A stretch of 30,860 bases of DNA from Folioceros fuciformis (taxonomy: Eukaryota > Anthocerotophyta > Anthocerotopsida > Anthocerotales): the NCBI GenBank assembly GCA_049999805.1, contig JBNGIO010005673.1, positions 1 through 30,860 on the forward strand, read 5' to 3'. Shown one piece after another: positions 18,060 to 28,875 of the stretch (position 1 is the first letter of the stretch; the number at the start of each line of letters is the position of its first letter). A program made the position numbers and the translations under genes. The notes under the pieces are model-generated. The model was not told where the DNA came from and ran no database searches. It saw nothing but the letters and a program-made list of their open reading frames with translations.

Positions 18060-19130
18060 GAAACCTACCTTCCACATACCTCCCTTTGAACTGTTCTGAA
18101 CAAAAAGAAACCAAGTTAGACTTTCCTTACCGATTACCAAACTTTTTCGTTCCACACTTGGGAAAGATATTTGAGGGTGGTAGTATTAGTCCCCTTTTGG
18201 CCTTTGACCATCTTTGGGTTGTTCCTCCTCATCTTTGGAGTAGATGGAATTTTTTATCTCTTTTTCAATAATATATATATATTACTTCTTGAGAATGATA
18301 TTTATGAGTCTTATATCTAGTAAGCCTTTTGTTATTCCACATCACCGATATTTCCCCTTTTGGTCTTTGTTCTGCTCACTCCTCCTATCTTTCAAGTAAT
18401 GGGACTTTCCATCTCTTTTTCAGTAATAGAAAATAACAAATAACTTATCTAGGAGATAGGGTAATGGGACTTTCCATCTCTTTTTCAATAATAGAAAATA
18501 ACAAGTAACTTATCTAATGAATAGGGTTTAGGGTGTGGTGCTCCAAAATGACTTGCCTCATGTTGCTTCAGTTATGTTCTTTTACCATCTACAAGCAACC
18601 CACTTGTAGGCTCTTTATCACTTCCACAAGGCATACAGTTGAAGTGTTATAAATTTGACAACCAACCACGATTGTGTGGTATTGTGAGAGAAATAAAGTT
18701 GCTTGCCTAATTTCATCCAATGCTTCAATAGTTTAGAATTTTCCATTTCTACCATGTATAGCACTAGATAAGCGCTTTTTAATAACCATATGGCTGTAGC
18801 TAAGCACAGTCTTCTCTATAGCCTTTGCAAGGACTTAAGTGTGAGGGAAGGGATCAAAGAATGAAAAAGAAGGATAAATCTTCAAGAAAATGTCTTAGTT
18901 TCTAAGTAGTTAAGAAAGGTGTTGGTTCTCTAAGAAGTCCAGTGTTTTAGAAGTTGCCTGAATTGAAAGGATCTCTTCCTTTCAATAAGTATAGAGTAAC
19001 ATTTCACTAATGTGAACCTCTTCACTGACACAATCTTAAATTTGGTGTTCGTTTGTTGGGTGTGGTGGTAGGCGGACTTTTTCATCCTCCAGAGCAAGAA
19101 TTGCTTATTGCTCTTGTGGAATGCGGGTTT
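18060..19130. other. Spacer between the two head-to-head elements
   Basis: No gene is seen. The spacer holds repeated 'gggactttccatctctttttca' blocks (18396-18526) and an older related copy near 18190-18275 ('ttttggcctttgacc...tctctttttcaata'). Confidence 0.5.
18396..18526 (+). repeat. 65-base tandem duplication
   Basis: Units begin at 18396 and 18461 with 'gtaatgggactttcc' and share 'tctctttttca.taatagaa' and 'taacttatct'. Divergence is only a few bases, so the duplication is recent. Confidence 0.9.
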
Positions 19131-22100
19131 TTGGCAAATACCCGCAGTAGGTAGGGAGCGGCTAATAACGTTTGGTCTTGGTTTGGTAGGTTAGATGAGT
19201 GGCGATAATAAGGGGTAGTATTATAAAGAAGTTACCTTCTTTGGGATAGCTACCTATAGGGAGGTATGCCCACGTAGGGAGGATATCTCTGTGGGAGGTA
19301 GTACCCAAATAAGAAATATAGTTGTGAAGGGCAAGCTACCTACAGAAAAGGGGACACCTATGTAGGGTATTTATTAAGGGCAGTTACTACATATAGAAGT
19401 ATACCTACGACAAGAGGGTATTTAAAGAGGTCCCTACCTAAGGTGTCCCATCAACGAAGGGTGCTCACCTCCACGTAGGGAACTACATCTACCTACATAG
19501 CGGGGAATAAGGAAGTAGTTGTGCGACAAGACACCTACGTCAGGGACCTACTTGTTGTGACCAAGCGGACTCAAAGAGAGAGAAAGGGCTTTGCTGTGGT
19601 GAGAGCCATAGGAAGAAACGTGCAAGGGACGTGAAATCAGCTGCACAGAAGCTGGGAGCAGTTGCCAACGAAGGTAGGGGTATAACCTTGCGAAAAGGAG
19701 GGCAACCGACATTCCTGGGGTTTTCTTCCATCAATTATGGCGCGGACCTCCAACAATACTTAGGTGGGTTCCGATAGTAGGGGACGACCCACGAGGGTAG
19801 CCAGCTCTCCCCAAACCAATGTTCCGTCCTTTTCTTGCTTTGGGGGCCAATTGAACTCAAGGGATTTGATAGACCTACGGACTTGGGCATGTGACGCAAA
19901 CATCCAGCTTGACTGGATATATGGCAGACACTGGTCGTATGTTCATGAAGGCTTGGTGAAGGAGTGCTATACCAACCTACAGCAATCGAAGGAGGAGTTG
20001 GAAGCCCTACCTATACGAAACGCGAGGACTAACCCTCGGTGTTGGACTGTTCGGAGCATCCGACAGGTGTATGGTAGGTCGGAAGAGGAGAGCGATGGTA
20101 TTGGGATCCTGGATAAAACCATAGATGGGCGGAGGTCCAGCACCACCCTACCATCTGGGGCACTAGAATTGCTGTTGGGAGGAGAGCTAGCGAAGAACCA
20201 AGAATGGGTGGAGGACTGAGAGGATCAAGGAGCTCAAATGGCGGTTGTTCACTAAGGTGGTTCTTGGATTGGTCAACTATCAACACACCTCATATTTCAG
20301 CAATGCTTTCCTCCACTTCCTTTGGAGAGTGACTCAAGGAGCCAAGCCAAACTTGGGGTTAATTATGTATGAGGCGTATACCTACCACAAGGAGAAGTTG
20401 CTCAAGCTGAACGGTAGGGAGGGGGGGAGTGCACGTCCTTGCTACCTCTCGACTTACTTGGTGCACTTATGGAAGACAGAAGGGTTGTTAACACAAGAGG
20501 AGTTGGAGGAGGCGGAACAACCTTTTGTAGTTGTCCCGTTGCAGGGGGAGGCTTTTATTTCCGGTGGAGTGTTGACCCCTCTTACGGATGAGGAGTCCCC
20601 ACTTGATTCTGAATCCGCCATGGTGGCAGCCTATGATGAGTCTGATGAAGATGACACCCCGTTGATACGGAGACCTAGGGAGCAGCAAAGGGACTGAAGG
20701 CTACTATCAGTCACCACCCCCGCAGCCCTAAATTCTGCCCCAACTGAGATGGAGACAGTGAGGGATCGTGGACCAAGCCAGCCAATAGTTGAGGTAGGGT
20801 ACCAGGTAGAGGATTTGGCGATGACACCAGTAGTGCAAGCACACAGTGGAGCACCAGATTTGGGGAGAAGGAGCCCAATGAATTGGGAAGCAGCCCGAGG
20901 AGCACACGCCACAAGCCAAGGTAACAATACTTCGTTGGGGGTGTGGAGCAACATCATTCAGAGTGGCCAACAGCTACAACACATCAATTGGGGAGAGGCC
21001 CGTGCAATGATTGCAACCCTACTACAGGAGGACATAAGTCGGGATGCAAACCAGGCACGACTAGAATCCAAAGTGCAAAAATTGGAAAAGGAGCGAGAAC
21101 AGTATCTCCTCAAGGATGGTGAGCAAAGGCAAGGACTGGAGAAGTTGACCCAGCAGGTGACCACGTTGCAAACTTCCCAACAAGGTTTATCACATGAGAT
21201 CATTGCATGTCGAAGGGACCTCGCCCAGTCTGAGGAAACTAGGAAGGTAGTGGAGGAACAGCTACGGGAACAAGTCTACGTTGCAAAGGATTAACAAGGC
21301 AAGCTAGATGAGTTGGAGGCACAGAATGCTAAAGCGAACCAAGAACTCCAGCAACGACTTGAAGCAGGGCAACGAGAGTGAGTGGAGAGGGAACAATTGA
21401 CCATCCAATTAAAAGACCTTCAGCAGGAGAAAGCACAACAAGAATCTGAGCATCAGACCAAGATTCACAAGATGCTGGTGGTTCGAGCTCGTAGGTTTCG
21501 TGCTGACTATGCCTACTTGACGGGGTGCATGACCAAGCTTCATGCAACTCATCAAGAAAACCTTGACCTACAGTTGAAGGAAGGGGCGATGGAGGCTGAA
21601 CGGGATATCTACAAGAGTAGATGCGAGGGTGGGGATTGGGTTGTTGACATGGATACCATAGATCTAGCTCAACAGAATCGCAACCTCCACCTACACCAAC
21701 GTCTACTCGCTCATCACAAGGAACTGGCAGCATTGGCAAGGCGAAGGTATCTTGGGCCACATGATGACGACCGTGAGGCCCTGGAGACAGTGCCCCTACC
21801 AACAGACTTTCAAGAGGACAACAGTATGGACTTGGAGCGCTCGCAATGGGAACCTGAGGAGCTGCTATGGGCTAGGAAGAGCACGCAACAAGGGGTACCG
21901 GGAGGGGTAGGGGACCTACCTACGAGAGGAGGGGTAGGAATGGTAGGTACCCTACCTACGGAGGGAACATTCCCACCCTACGTAGGGAAGGAGCCTCAAG
22001 TTGAGGAACAAGGGGAACCCTCCCCTACCAAACTTGTAGGTGGTGGTGAAGGGATAGCCCAAGAGATCCACATAGAGGAAGGTACGGTGGAAGCTTGTGG

Positions 22101-22865
22101 ATCCAAAAGAAGACGAATCCCAATAATGGAGGGGGGCCCAGTGGCTCAACCTTCAGACTCTGCCTCCCTTCAAGAGCCATCCTAGCCATACCTTTTTGAA
22201 AAAGGGGGTCAACGAATCTTCTATGGCGGCACCGACAATCCTAATCTTCATCGGCGCGCACTGCCTTAGCAACTATTGGTAGGTCTTAGCCTCTTGGTAG
22301 GTGTGCGTAGTTAAAGCTGGCTGCGGCTAGTGGTAGGTAGGAAGCTGTCTGCCATCCTATATAAGTAGAACGAAGAACTTGAGCCAGAGGCCCCCGTTCT
22401 TTGATTGTAAGTGTTTCGTGACGAATAGAGAACTAATCTTCGTAAGCCAGCGTGGACATCCTGGCGGAAGGGGGAGCTGCGAGTGCCCTTTCTGTTGCTG
22501 ATCGCAAAGGTTCTTGTGATGTTTGGTTGGGAGTCTTGAACGTAGGGAAACGTGGAGTTGGATCGTGTAGAAGGTGTTGTGAGGAGACTTGTGGGGAAAG
22601 GTGCTGGGCGTAGGTAGTTGGAAGTTGGTAGGGGAGGTACTGGGGCCCTTCCAAGTGAAGGAATGGTGTCTTCCTATTGATGGGACATGTGGCCAGATTG
22701 GTAGGTACGTGGTTGGGAGAGTTGACTAGTGTAGGGGAGCAATAGATGTAGCTGACCAGGCTCAGAGGGGAGCGATTCCGGGGAAGCCTACAACGACTGT
22801 GGGATTGATGTGGCCACGATACATGTGAGCGGGTGCCTGGTTGGGATACCATTCCCACTTGCCCA
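19131..22865 (+). mobile_element. Transposon-like element, right copy, carrying a degenerate gene
   Basis: The 5' end (19131-19149, TTGGCAAATACCCGCAGTA) and the 3' end (22847-22865, TACCATTCCCACTTGCCCA) resemble the two ends of the left copy in the same internal context. 'gctcttgt' is found at 19110-19117 just outside the 5' end and at 22868-22875 just after the 3' end, a possible 8-10 base target duplication; the 5' copy is about a dozen bases away from the TIR-like motif, so the exact border is unclear. A 5' subterminal block (about 19175-19560) is rich in cctacgtaggg-type motifs, as in the left copy. The gene occupies 19764-22185. A TATA-like 'cctatataagtag' lies at about 22355. I cannot place this in a known superfamily. 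Confidence 0.6.
19764..22185 (+). pseudogene. Degenerate coiled-coil protein gene of the element (plant transposon-associated type)
   Basis: Four open blocks follow one another: 19764-20219, then in one common frame 20245-20697, 20749-21294 and 21382-22185. They are separated by one frame change near 20220-20245 and in-frame stops at 20695, 21292 and just before 21382. The second block has 'NLGLIMYEAY...CYLSTYLVHLWKTEG', which resembles the globular domain of 'putative plant transposon' proteins. The third and fourth blocks are long Glu/Gln/Lys-rich coiled coil. The C-terminus has LPTRGG-type repeats, a KRRR basic cluster and 'SASLQEPS'. No transposase DDE, reverse transcriptase or zinc knuckle motif is visible. 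Function is unknown; introns could explain some breaks but splice signals are not obvious. Confidence 0.55.
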
Positions 22866-22960
22866 TAGCTCTTGTAGCTGGTTGGCAAGTGTGATTTATC
22901 TTTCCTTTTTAGGAAAAAATGAGTCAATTTCAAGGAGAAGTTTGGAATGAAACCCTGCAC
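22433..22960 (-). other. Antisense open frame in the element tail, shared with left copy
   Basis: A 175-codon minus-strand frame covers the right element's 3' tail. The corresponding strand of the left copy is also open over much of the same stretch (16281-16676). Both contain 'HQSH.RCRLPRNRS.LSLVSY'. I do not recognise it and it may be chance, but it is open in both copies. Confidence 0.2.
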
Positions 22961-24437
22961 TTCAAGGTAGTAATACTTTTAGATCTTCTTCTCCTTCCAT
23001 AATCTATCATCTTCTTTAGAAAAAACACCACAAATTTTAGACTAAAGTACTATGATTACTATACCCATGTTCCACTCTAGGGGACTTTGTCGAGTACCTT
23101 ATCTAAGAAAACAACCCTTAGTTATACACGGGAGATCATTGCAACATCCAAGTATTCCACTGGACTTTAGGCAAGTTAGAATGGGGAGTTAAATAGTTTC
23201 TGCACCATAAATATTGTAAAGCCTAAAAGGTTGGGTTGAACATAAGTAAAATTGATTGAAATATGTAACAAAGGTTAAACACCCAAGGTCAAATCAATAC
23301 TTAGATGGGCACCTATTTCGAAAAGCCTTTTTTCTTCAACTCTTTTGGCATAAGACACCCATGCCCCCTCTCCCCCTTGCCCCCATAGGACTTGTGGCCA
23401 TGTCCCCCTCCACAAGACATTTGGTGGCCTTGTCTCTCTCCACCAAACGTCCAGTGTTGCACCGGGATGTCTGTCCCCTTGTTTGATGTTCTGCTCTAGT
23501 GCACGGACGGCCCATTCCCCCTCATTTAGTGTTGTACCAACCTTTAGGACCTGGTTTAGGCCTCACGGCCCATTCCCCCTCATTTAGTGTTGTACCAACC
23601 TTGAGGACCTGGTTTAGGCCACACGGCCCATTCCCCCTCATTAAAAACATAGATGTGATCGACTAGAGAAGAAATTTTTAGAGAGCCCATTTTTATTAAA
23701 GTCGTGTGTCCTTTTAAGGTGTGTGAGGGACACCGATTCGAGGTGTCCCGTGAAAGTGACGATTAGGATTTTGGGACACGACCCTCAAACGTAGCTATTT
23801 AAATCTAACGTTTCGATTTAATGCATTAATAAATGCTGGCTATTAATTTAAGTAATGCAACCCTAATTACTTTAATTTCTTTACTCCCACTTAGCCTGCA
23901 TTCACTCTTAGTAACTCGGCGTATTTACTGGTACAGTCAGCTACATTGTTGCGCGGCCGTGAAATAGAGCCGTCCTTGCGCTGAGACTGAAACGTTTCTC
24001 TCGATGATCTCCTACTGTTAACTTGCCTCCTGTGCCGAAGGCGTCCATGCAAAGTTTGTGCTGGCTTCTGGCAGCTGTATTCTCTTGAAGAAGAGATGGA
24101 GATAGCTCACACAAGGTTGCGATCAGCTCAGAGACTGCCACGGCTCGTCGCTGATGCTCCCTAGAGGTTTTCTCCCAAATTGCATGGATCGATTCATATA
24201 CGCTGAAGTGATTTCACCGATGAAGGCCGCCTCATCTTGAGATATGGTAGATTGGCACTCCAGGCTAACTCCCACTGCAACAAGAAATAAAAAAAATTGC
24301 GCTGTTCGCTAACCGACTGCTTATGTGGTGGCAGAACACTGGTGGCCATGTGCAACAGAGATGCCACTGCGCCAATTCCAGCCGAGCTGAGGATTCCTGC
24401 AAGCATAGGGGTTAGACTACCCTTGAGGCAGTACTGC
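22866..24437. other. AT-rich spacer and probable 3' end of the truncated copia fragment
   Basis: No cellular gene is seen. 23508-23642 holds a 58-base tandem array. 23900-24437 directly follows the RNase H stop of the truncated copia fragment (reading on the minus strand) and probably contains its 3' untranslated part and LTR, but I could not define LTR borders. Confidence 0.45.
23508..23642 (+). repeat. 58-base tandem array, 2.3 units
   Basis: Units start at 23508, 23566 and 23624 with 'cggcccattccccctcatt'. The first two are complete and differ at only a few bases; the third is cut off after about 19 bases. Confidence 0.92.
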
Positions 24438-25435
24438 TCACGCTTCTGAGTTGGCTGTTAAGTCCATTGCCTTGGAGAAGTTATCGTGTTTGTCTCTTGG
24501 CAGGGCTTTAGTTAGAAGATCAGCCACATTGTTGTCCGTTGGGACATACTGCACGGTTGCTTGGCCTTCAGAGATGACTTGGCGTATGAAGTGATGTTTT
24601 ATCTCGATATGTTTTGTCCTCGCATCCATGATAGGATTTTTCGCCAAGGCTATGGCCGATTGATTGTCACTGAGGAGTAGGGTTGGTGCTGCTTGTGTCT
24701 CTCCCAAGGATGCAAGCAGTTCTCGGCTATGAATTATGTCTTGGGCTGCCGTCGTTGTGGCAATGTACTCTGCCTCTGTTGAGGAGAGAGCAACCACCTG
24801 TTGCTTTTTGCTATGCCATGTTATTACAGTTGAGTTCCATTCATCCTTTCCTAACAGCAGGCAGTGTGCAGAGATAGACTTCCTACTGTCGGAATCAGAG
24901 GCCCAATCTGCATCACAGAAGCAGCTAAGAAGTAGGTTTTCTGGTCTCTTTGTGTATAGCAGGCCAAGGTTAGGTGATCCTCCAAGGTAATGGAGGATCC
25001 TTTGTACTACATCCCAGTGCGCTGTGCCGTAATTTCACAGGAACTGGGATGTGACCCCAACTGAATGTGCCAGGTCAGGCCTTGTCCAATTCCTGAAATA
25101 AATGCATGCTCCCACTGTTGACCTATAAGGTACCTTCTCCATTTCCATCCGTTCTTGTTCAGTTGTTGGGCATTGTGCCAAGGTGAGCTTGTCACCAACT
25201 GCCATTGGAGTTACAGCTGGTTTTGCGTCTTGTAGCCTAAACCTAACTAGGACTCGATGTACAAATTGACCTTGATGTATGAAAATCGAGTGTCTAGACA
25301 GGTTTTGGATGATCTGAATCCTTAAGAAGAAGGTCAACTAACCCAAGTCCGTCATGGAGAATTCAGCAATTAGGAAACCTTTCACTTTCGACATGGATTG
25401 GGGACTGCTACCAATTGCAAAAAGATAGGATCGGA
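24438..25435 (-). pseudogene. 5'-truncated Ty1/copia pol fragment (end of RT plus RNase H)
   Basis: One minus-strand frame runs from about 25435 to the stop at 24438 with two nonsense codons, TAG at 25338-25340 and TGA near 25035. It starts in the last part of reverse transcriptase (FSMTDLG...FFLRIQIIQ) and includes the copia-type connection and RNase H: 'CDADWAS', 'SSTEAEY', 'DNQSAIAL' and 'DARTKHIEIKHHFIR'. The YVDD catalytic box and everything 5' of it are missing. It is clearly a different copia family from the element at 25962-30372. Confidence 0.85.
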
Positions 25436-25961
25436 TGAATTGCATTATGGGGTAACACACGTTTTGTGTGTCACCTGACATGTGACGGTTACAACCGAGG
25501 TAACATGTGACGGTTACAACCGTATTTAGGTAACCGTCTAGTTCGCTAATTAACCTAAGGACTGGACATAATTAATATATATATAGTTTCACTCCCACTC
25601 AGGAGTTAGGTTATTTATAGTCGCATAGTTTTAGCAACCATTTAATTCTAATTCTATTGACTGCCCTAAGAAACTTCAACTAGAATTGAAACTTCAAAAG
25701 AAACTTTGCCGCCGAAGAAGCGCTATCCAAAAAATGTTTGGACTTCACCTTCTTCGTGGCCGGTCCGCTGCCGTGAGAGCCTGATCCGTGCGAGATCGCC
25801 AGCTGCTAGTGATGCGCGCACACTTGCGCCGCCGACACCCTCTGCTGGGGATGCTTGTTACTTGCAGCTGCTGGATCGCAGCTGCTGGATTGCAGCTCGC
25901 CGCCACTGCGGCTCTCAGCTGCTAGCTGCCCTGACGCTGGATGCGCGCTGCTGTTGCGCAC
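25436..25961. other. Probable 3' LTR or untranslated region of the larger copia element
   Basis: The stretch lies between the truncated copia fragment and the RNase H stop of the next element. It has two TATA-like stretches (about 25572-25585 and 25613-25622) and a 20-base direct repeat (25478-25522). Position and composition suggest an LTR, but I could not find a matching second LTR in the window, so its borders are not defined. Open plus-strand frames here are not supported. Confidence 0.4.
25478..25522 (+). promoter_or_regulatory. 20-base direct repeat with MYB-like core
   Basis: 'acatgtgacggttacaaccg' occurs at 25478-25497 and again at 25503-25522. A 'taaccgtc' motif follows at about 25531. 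The cores resemble plant MYB binding sites (CNGTTR), and such repeats are common in copia LTR enhancers. Regulatory function is inferred. Confidence 0.4.
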
Positions 25962-26726
25962 TCAGATCTCTTCTGCATCTTCGAAATGAGCCTGATGGCT
26001 CCTGCTGGATTCAGCTGGATCGGGCAGCCAGATTGGCCTGCCTGACCCGGAGCGCAGTCCCATTCCATGAGCATGCTGGCTGTGCTTCGTCTTGCCTAGC
26101 GCCTTGGTCAGGACATCTGCTGTCATGAGCCCTGTGGGGCAGTTCACTACTTGGATGAGTCCACTTGCAACCTGCTCCCTGATGAAGTGATGCTGCACGC
26201 CGAGATGCTTCGTGCGTGCATGGAATCTAGGATTTTCTGATAATGCTATGGCGCTTTGATTGTCACACATCAATCTTAGCGGCAGTGGTTGAAGGGAACC
26301 AAGATCTGTAAGTGCTCCCACTGCCCAAATGGCCTCTTTACATGCTTCAGTCAGTGATTTGTATTCTGACTCTGTTGATGACAATGCAACAGTTGATTGT
26401 CGCTTGCTGCTCCAGGAGATTGCACTCCCTGCCAAAGTGAATACATAGCTTGAGATGCTGCGGCGTGAATCCTGGTCTCCTGCCCAGTCGGCATCGCTGA
26501 ATGCTTTGAGAGTAAGTGGATCATCTGCATCTCCACTGTAGAGGAGGCCCCAGTCTTCTGTAGCTTTTATATACCTGAACAACCTCCTCATTGCTAACCA
26601 GTGAGCCATGGCAGGGTTTGACAAAAACTGGGACAGAATTCCCACAGCATACGCAAGATCTGGTCTTGTGCCCAGCATCAAATACATCACGCTTCCACTC
26701 AGAGAGGTATATGGAAATTCTGCCAT
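25962..26726 (-). pseudogene. Copia RT end and RNase H segment, separated by nonsense codon
   Basis: The frame is the same as that of the upstream pol segment, cut off by the TAA at 26763-26765. It begins with 'YTSLSGSVMYLMLGTRPDLAYAVG', typical of the RT-RNase H connection. RNase H residues are in 'SDADWAG', 'SSTESEY' and 'CDNQSAIAL', followed by 'HARTKHLGVQHHFIRE' and 'TADVLTKAL'. The C-terminus then extends about 45 residues to the stop at 25962. Confidence 0.85.
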
Positions 26727-26762
26727 CAGTCTTACTTCTTCTGCAGTAAGCTCTGCCTCTCC

Positions 26763-28875
26763 TTATTGTGCACTATATTTTACGTTTTGTTCAAGAGGAG
26801 TTGAAACAGGTTTGCAATTTTGCATCTGGAAACGTGCTAGGATCTGCCTGATATATTTAGCCTGGTGCATAAAAATACTCCTTCTTTCTCTGTCTCTTTG
26901 AATTTGCATCCCTAGGCATAATGTTAATGCACCTGAGTCTGTCATCTTGAATGCAGACTTGAGTTGCTCCTTCAGCTCTCCAATCATATTCAGGCTATTG
27001 GACATAATAAGTATGTCATCAACATATATTGCGAGCGCCAAGAAATTCTTGCCCTCGCCCTTCTTTACATAAACGTTATCGTCTGCATGAATAGGCAGGT
27101 AGTTATGAGAAACTAGGAAGCTATGTATACGTGCAAACCATGCACGAGGACTTTGCTTAAGTCCATATAAGGTCCTTTTGAGCTTGCATACAGTCTGCTG
27201 TTTAGTGTCAGAAGGTAATAATCCAGCAGGTGGCTCCATATAGATCTCTTCATTCAGATGTCCGTACAGAAACGTCGTGGTAACATCGAGCTGTTCAAGC
27301 TCATAATTGTGGACTGCTAACAGGGCCATAAATAATCTGAGAGTGCTCATCTTTACTACAGGACTGAAGGTGTCCGTATAGTCGACTCCTGCAACTTGTG
27401 AGTAGCCCTTTGCCACTACTCTTCCTTTATAACGTTCTATGCTACCATCAGCTTTCAATTTAACCTTAAACACCCATTTACTGCCAATGAGCTTCCTTCC
27501 AGGTGGCAGCTGAGTGAGTTCCCAAGTTTCATTCTCCTTCAATGAATTCAGCTCGGAGGCAATTGCCTTCCTCCAATGTTCAGCATCAGGACAGGCCAAT
27601 GCCTCCTCATAGGTTTGTGGCTCGAAGTGCTCAATTGCAGCAGCTAAACAGTAAGTTAGATTTGACTTTGAATGCTTTGGGTCCTTGCCATGCCGCCAAT
27701 CATGAGCTTTGTATAGGTCAATTTTCCCAGCAGTTGACCTAACAGGTTTTTGACTTGGCTGTACAGGTACAGAGACAACCTTCTTTTTGCGTTGCACAAC
27801 TCCAGATGTCTGTGTATGCTGATAATGTGAGGGTGTAGAAAACAAGTCTCCAGGAGACACTACTCCCTCTATGTCAAAATCTCCAAATACAATAGGTGCC
27901 GTTTCAGCACTACTAGTGGGTCTATTTGGAGGTTGACTGATTGGCGTAGCTGGAACTTGCTGCCCTTGTACACCAACTTGAGGATTAGCTGGTGGTACAG
28001 TAACTTGAGGTACAACAGCTATTGGATTTGAGGGCACTGATTCTTGCCCTTCATCATCTGATGTTTCAGGTGTATCCTGGGAGGCAGCTCCCACTGAATC
28101 AAGTGATTCCACTCCTTCAACAAAAATGACATCCCGAGAATGTGTCACCCTCCTGGTACGCTTGTCAATAACTTTGTATCCTTTGATACCATCTGAAAAA
28201 CCCAGAAAGATGCAGGATGTTGACTTAGGATCAAATTTCTGCCTAAGATCTTTGTGAACATGCACATAAACAGGTGATCCGAAGACCCTCATGTGAGAAA
28301 CATCAGGCTTTTCTCTAGTCCAAAGCTCGTAGGGGGTCTTGTCTTGGACAGCTGCATGCTCTATCCGATTTTGTATGAATGTGGCATATGCTACTGCTTC
28401 TGCCCAGTAGCACTTCGGAAGATTAGCATACATTAGCATGCTAGAAGCTGCTGTCTCCAGGGATTTGTTCTTATTCTCGGAGACACCATTTTGTTGTGGA
28501 GTACGTGCATTTGTCAGCTGCCTCGATATGCCATTTGCAGAGGTAAACGCCTGAAACTCAGCAGATACATACTCTCCTCCATTGTCAGAACGCAATGCCT
28601 TGAGTCTGTGCTCAGTTTTGTTTTCTGCCCATGCCTTATACTCCATGAAGCAGGACAAAGTTTCAGACTTGCGTTTGAGGAGATAGATCACAGTGAACCT
28701 CGAATAGTCATCGATGAATGACAAAAAATAGGTCTTTCCTCCTATTGACACAGGTAGTGGTCCACATACATCGCTGTGCACTAACCCAAGCAATTTTGTA
28801 GCTCTCTCAGCTGAATCTGACGGAAAGGGTGCTCGGTGGTGCTTCCCAACAACGCATGCATTGCATAGATAAGGT
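26763..28875 (-). pseudogene. Copia pol: integrase and reverse transcriptase
   Basis: Open on the minus strand from 28793 and readable back to about 28875 in the same frame, where the integrase zinc-finger cysteines (C-x2-C) and 'GKHHRAPFP' lie. Integrase catalytic motifs are visible: 'HSDVCG', 'RSDNGGEY' and 'PQQNGVSEN' (D, D, E). Reverse transcriptase has 'AKGYSQVAGVDYTDTFSPV', 'TLYGLKQSPRAW' and the 'YVDDILIMS' active site. The segment ends at a TAA (26763-26765) in a region that continues in the same frame. The gag-protease frame upstream is offset by one base. Confidence 0.9.

Noticed and set aside
22340-22460. TATA box plus leader-like sequence suggesting an LTR at the right end of the element
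   Set aside because: No matching second copy near 19131 as an LTR would require, and the left copy diverges just here; treated as element tail.
16362-22865. Whole region as one element with 1.7 kb inverted arms
   Set aside because: Each half has its own pair of TGGGCAAGTG-like ends and its own 5' subterminal block, so two separate copies in opposite orientation explain it better.
23941-24406. Minus-strand open frames after the copia RNase H
   Set aside because: Short, without domains, and placed where a retrotransposon 3' untranslated region or LTR is expected.
25706-26128. 140-codon + strand frame antisense to the end of the copia element
   Set aside because: Overlaps the antisense of the RNase H end and its 3' flank, composition-driven, no domain.
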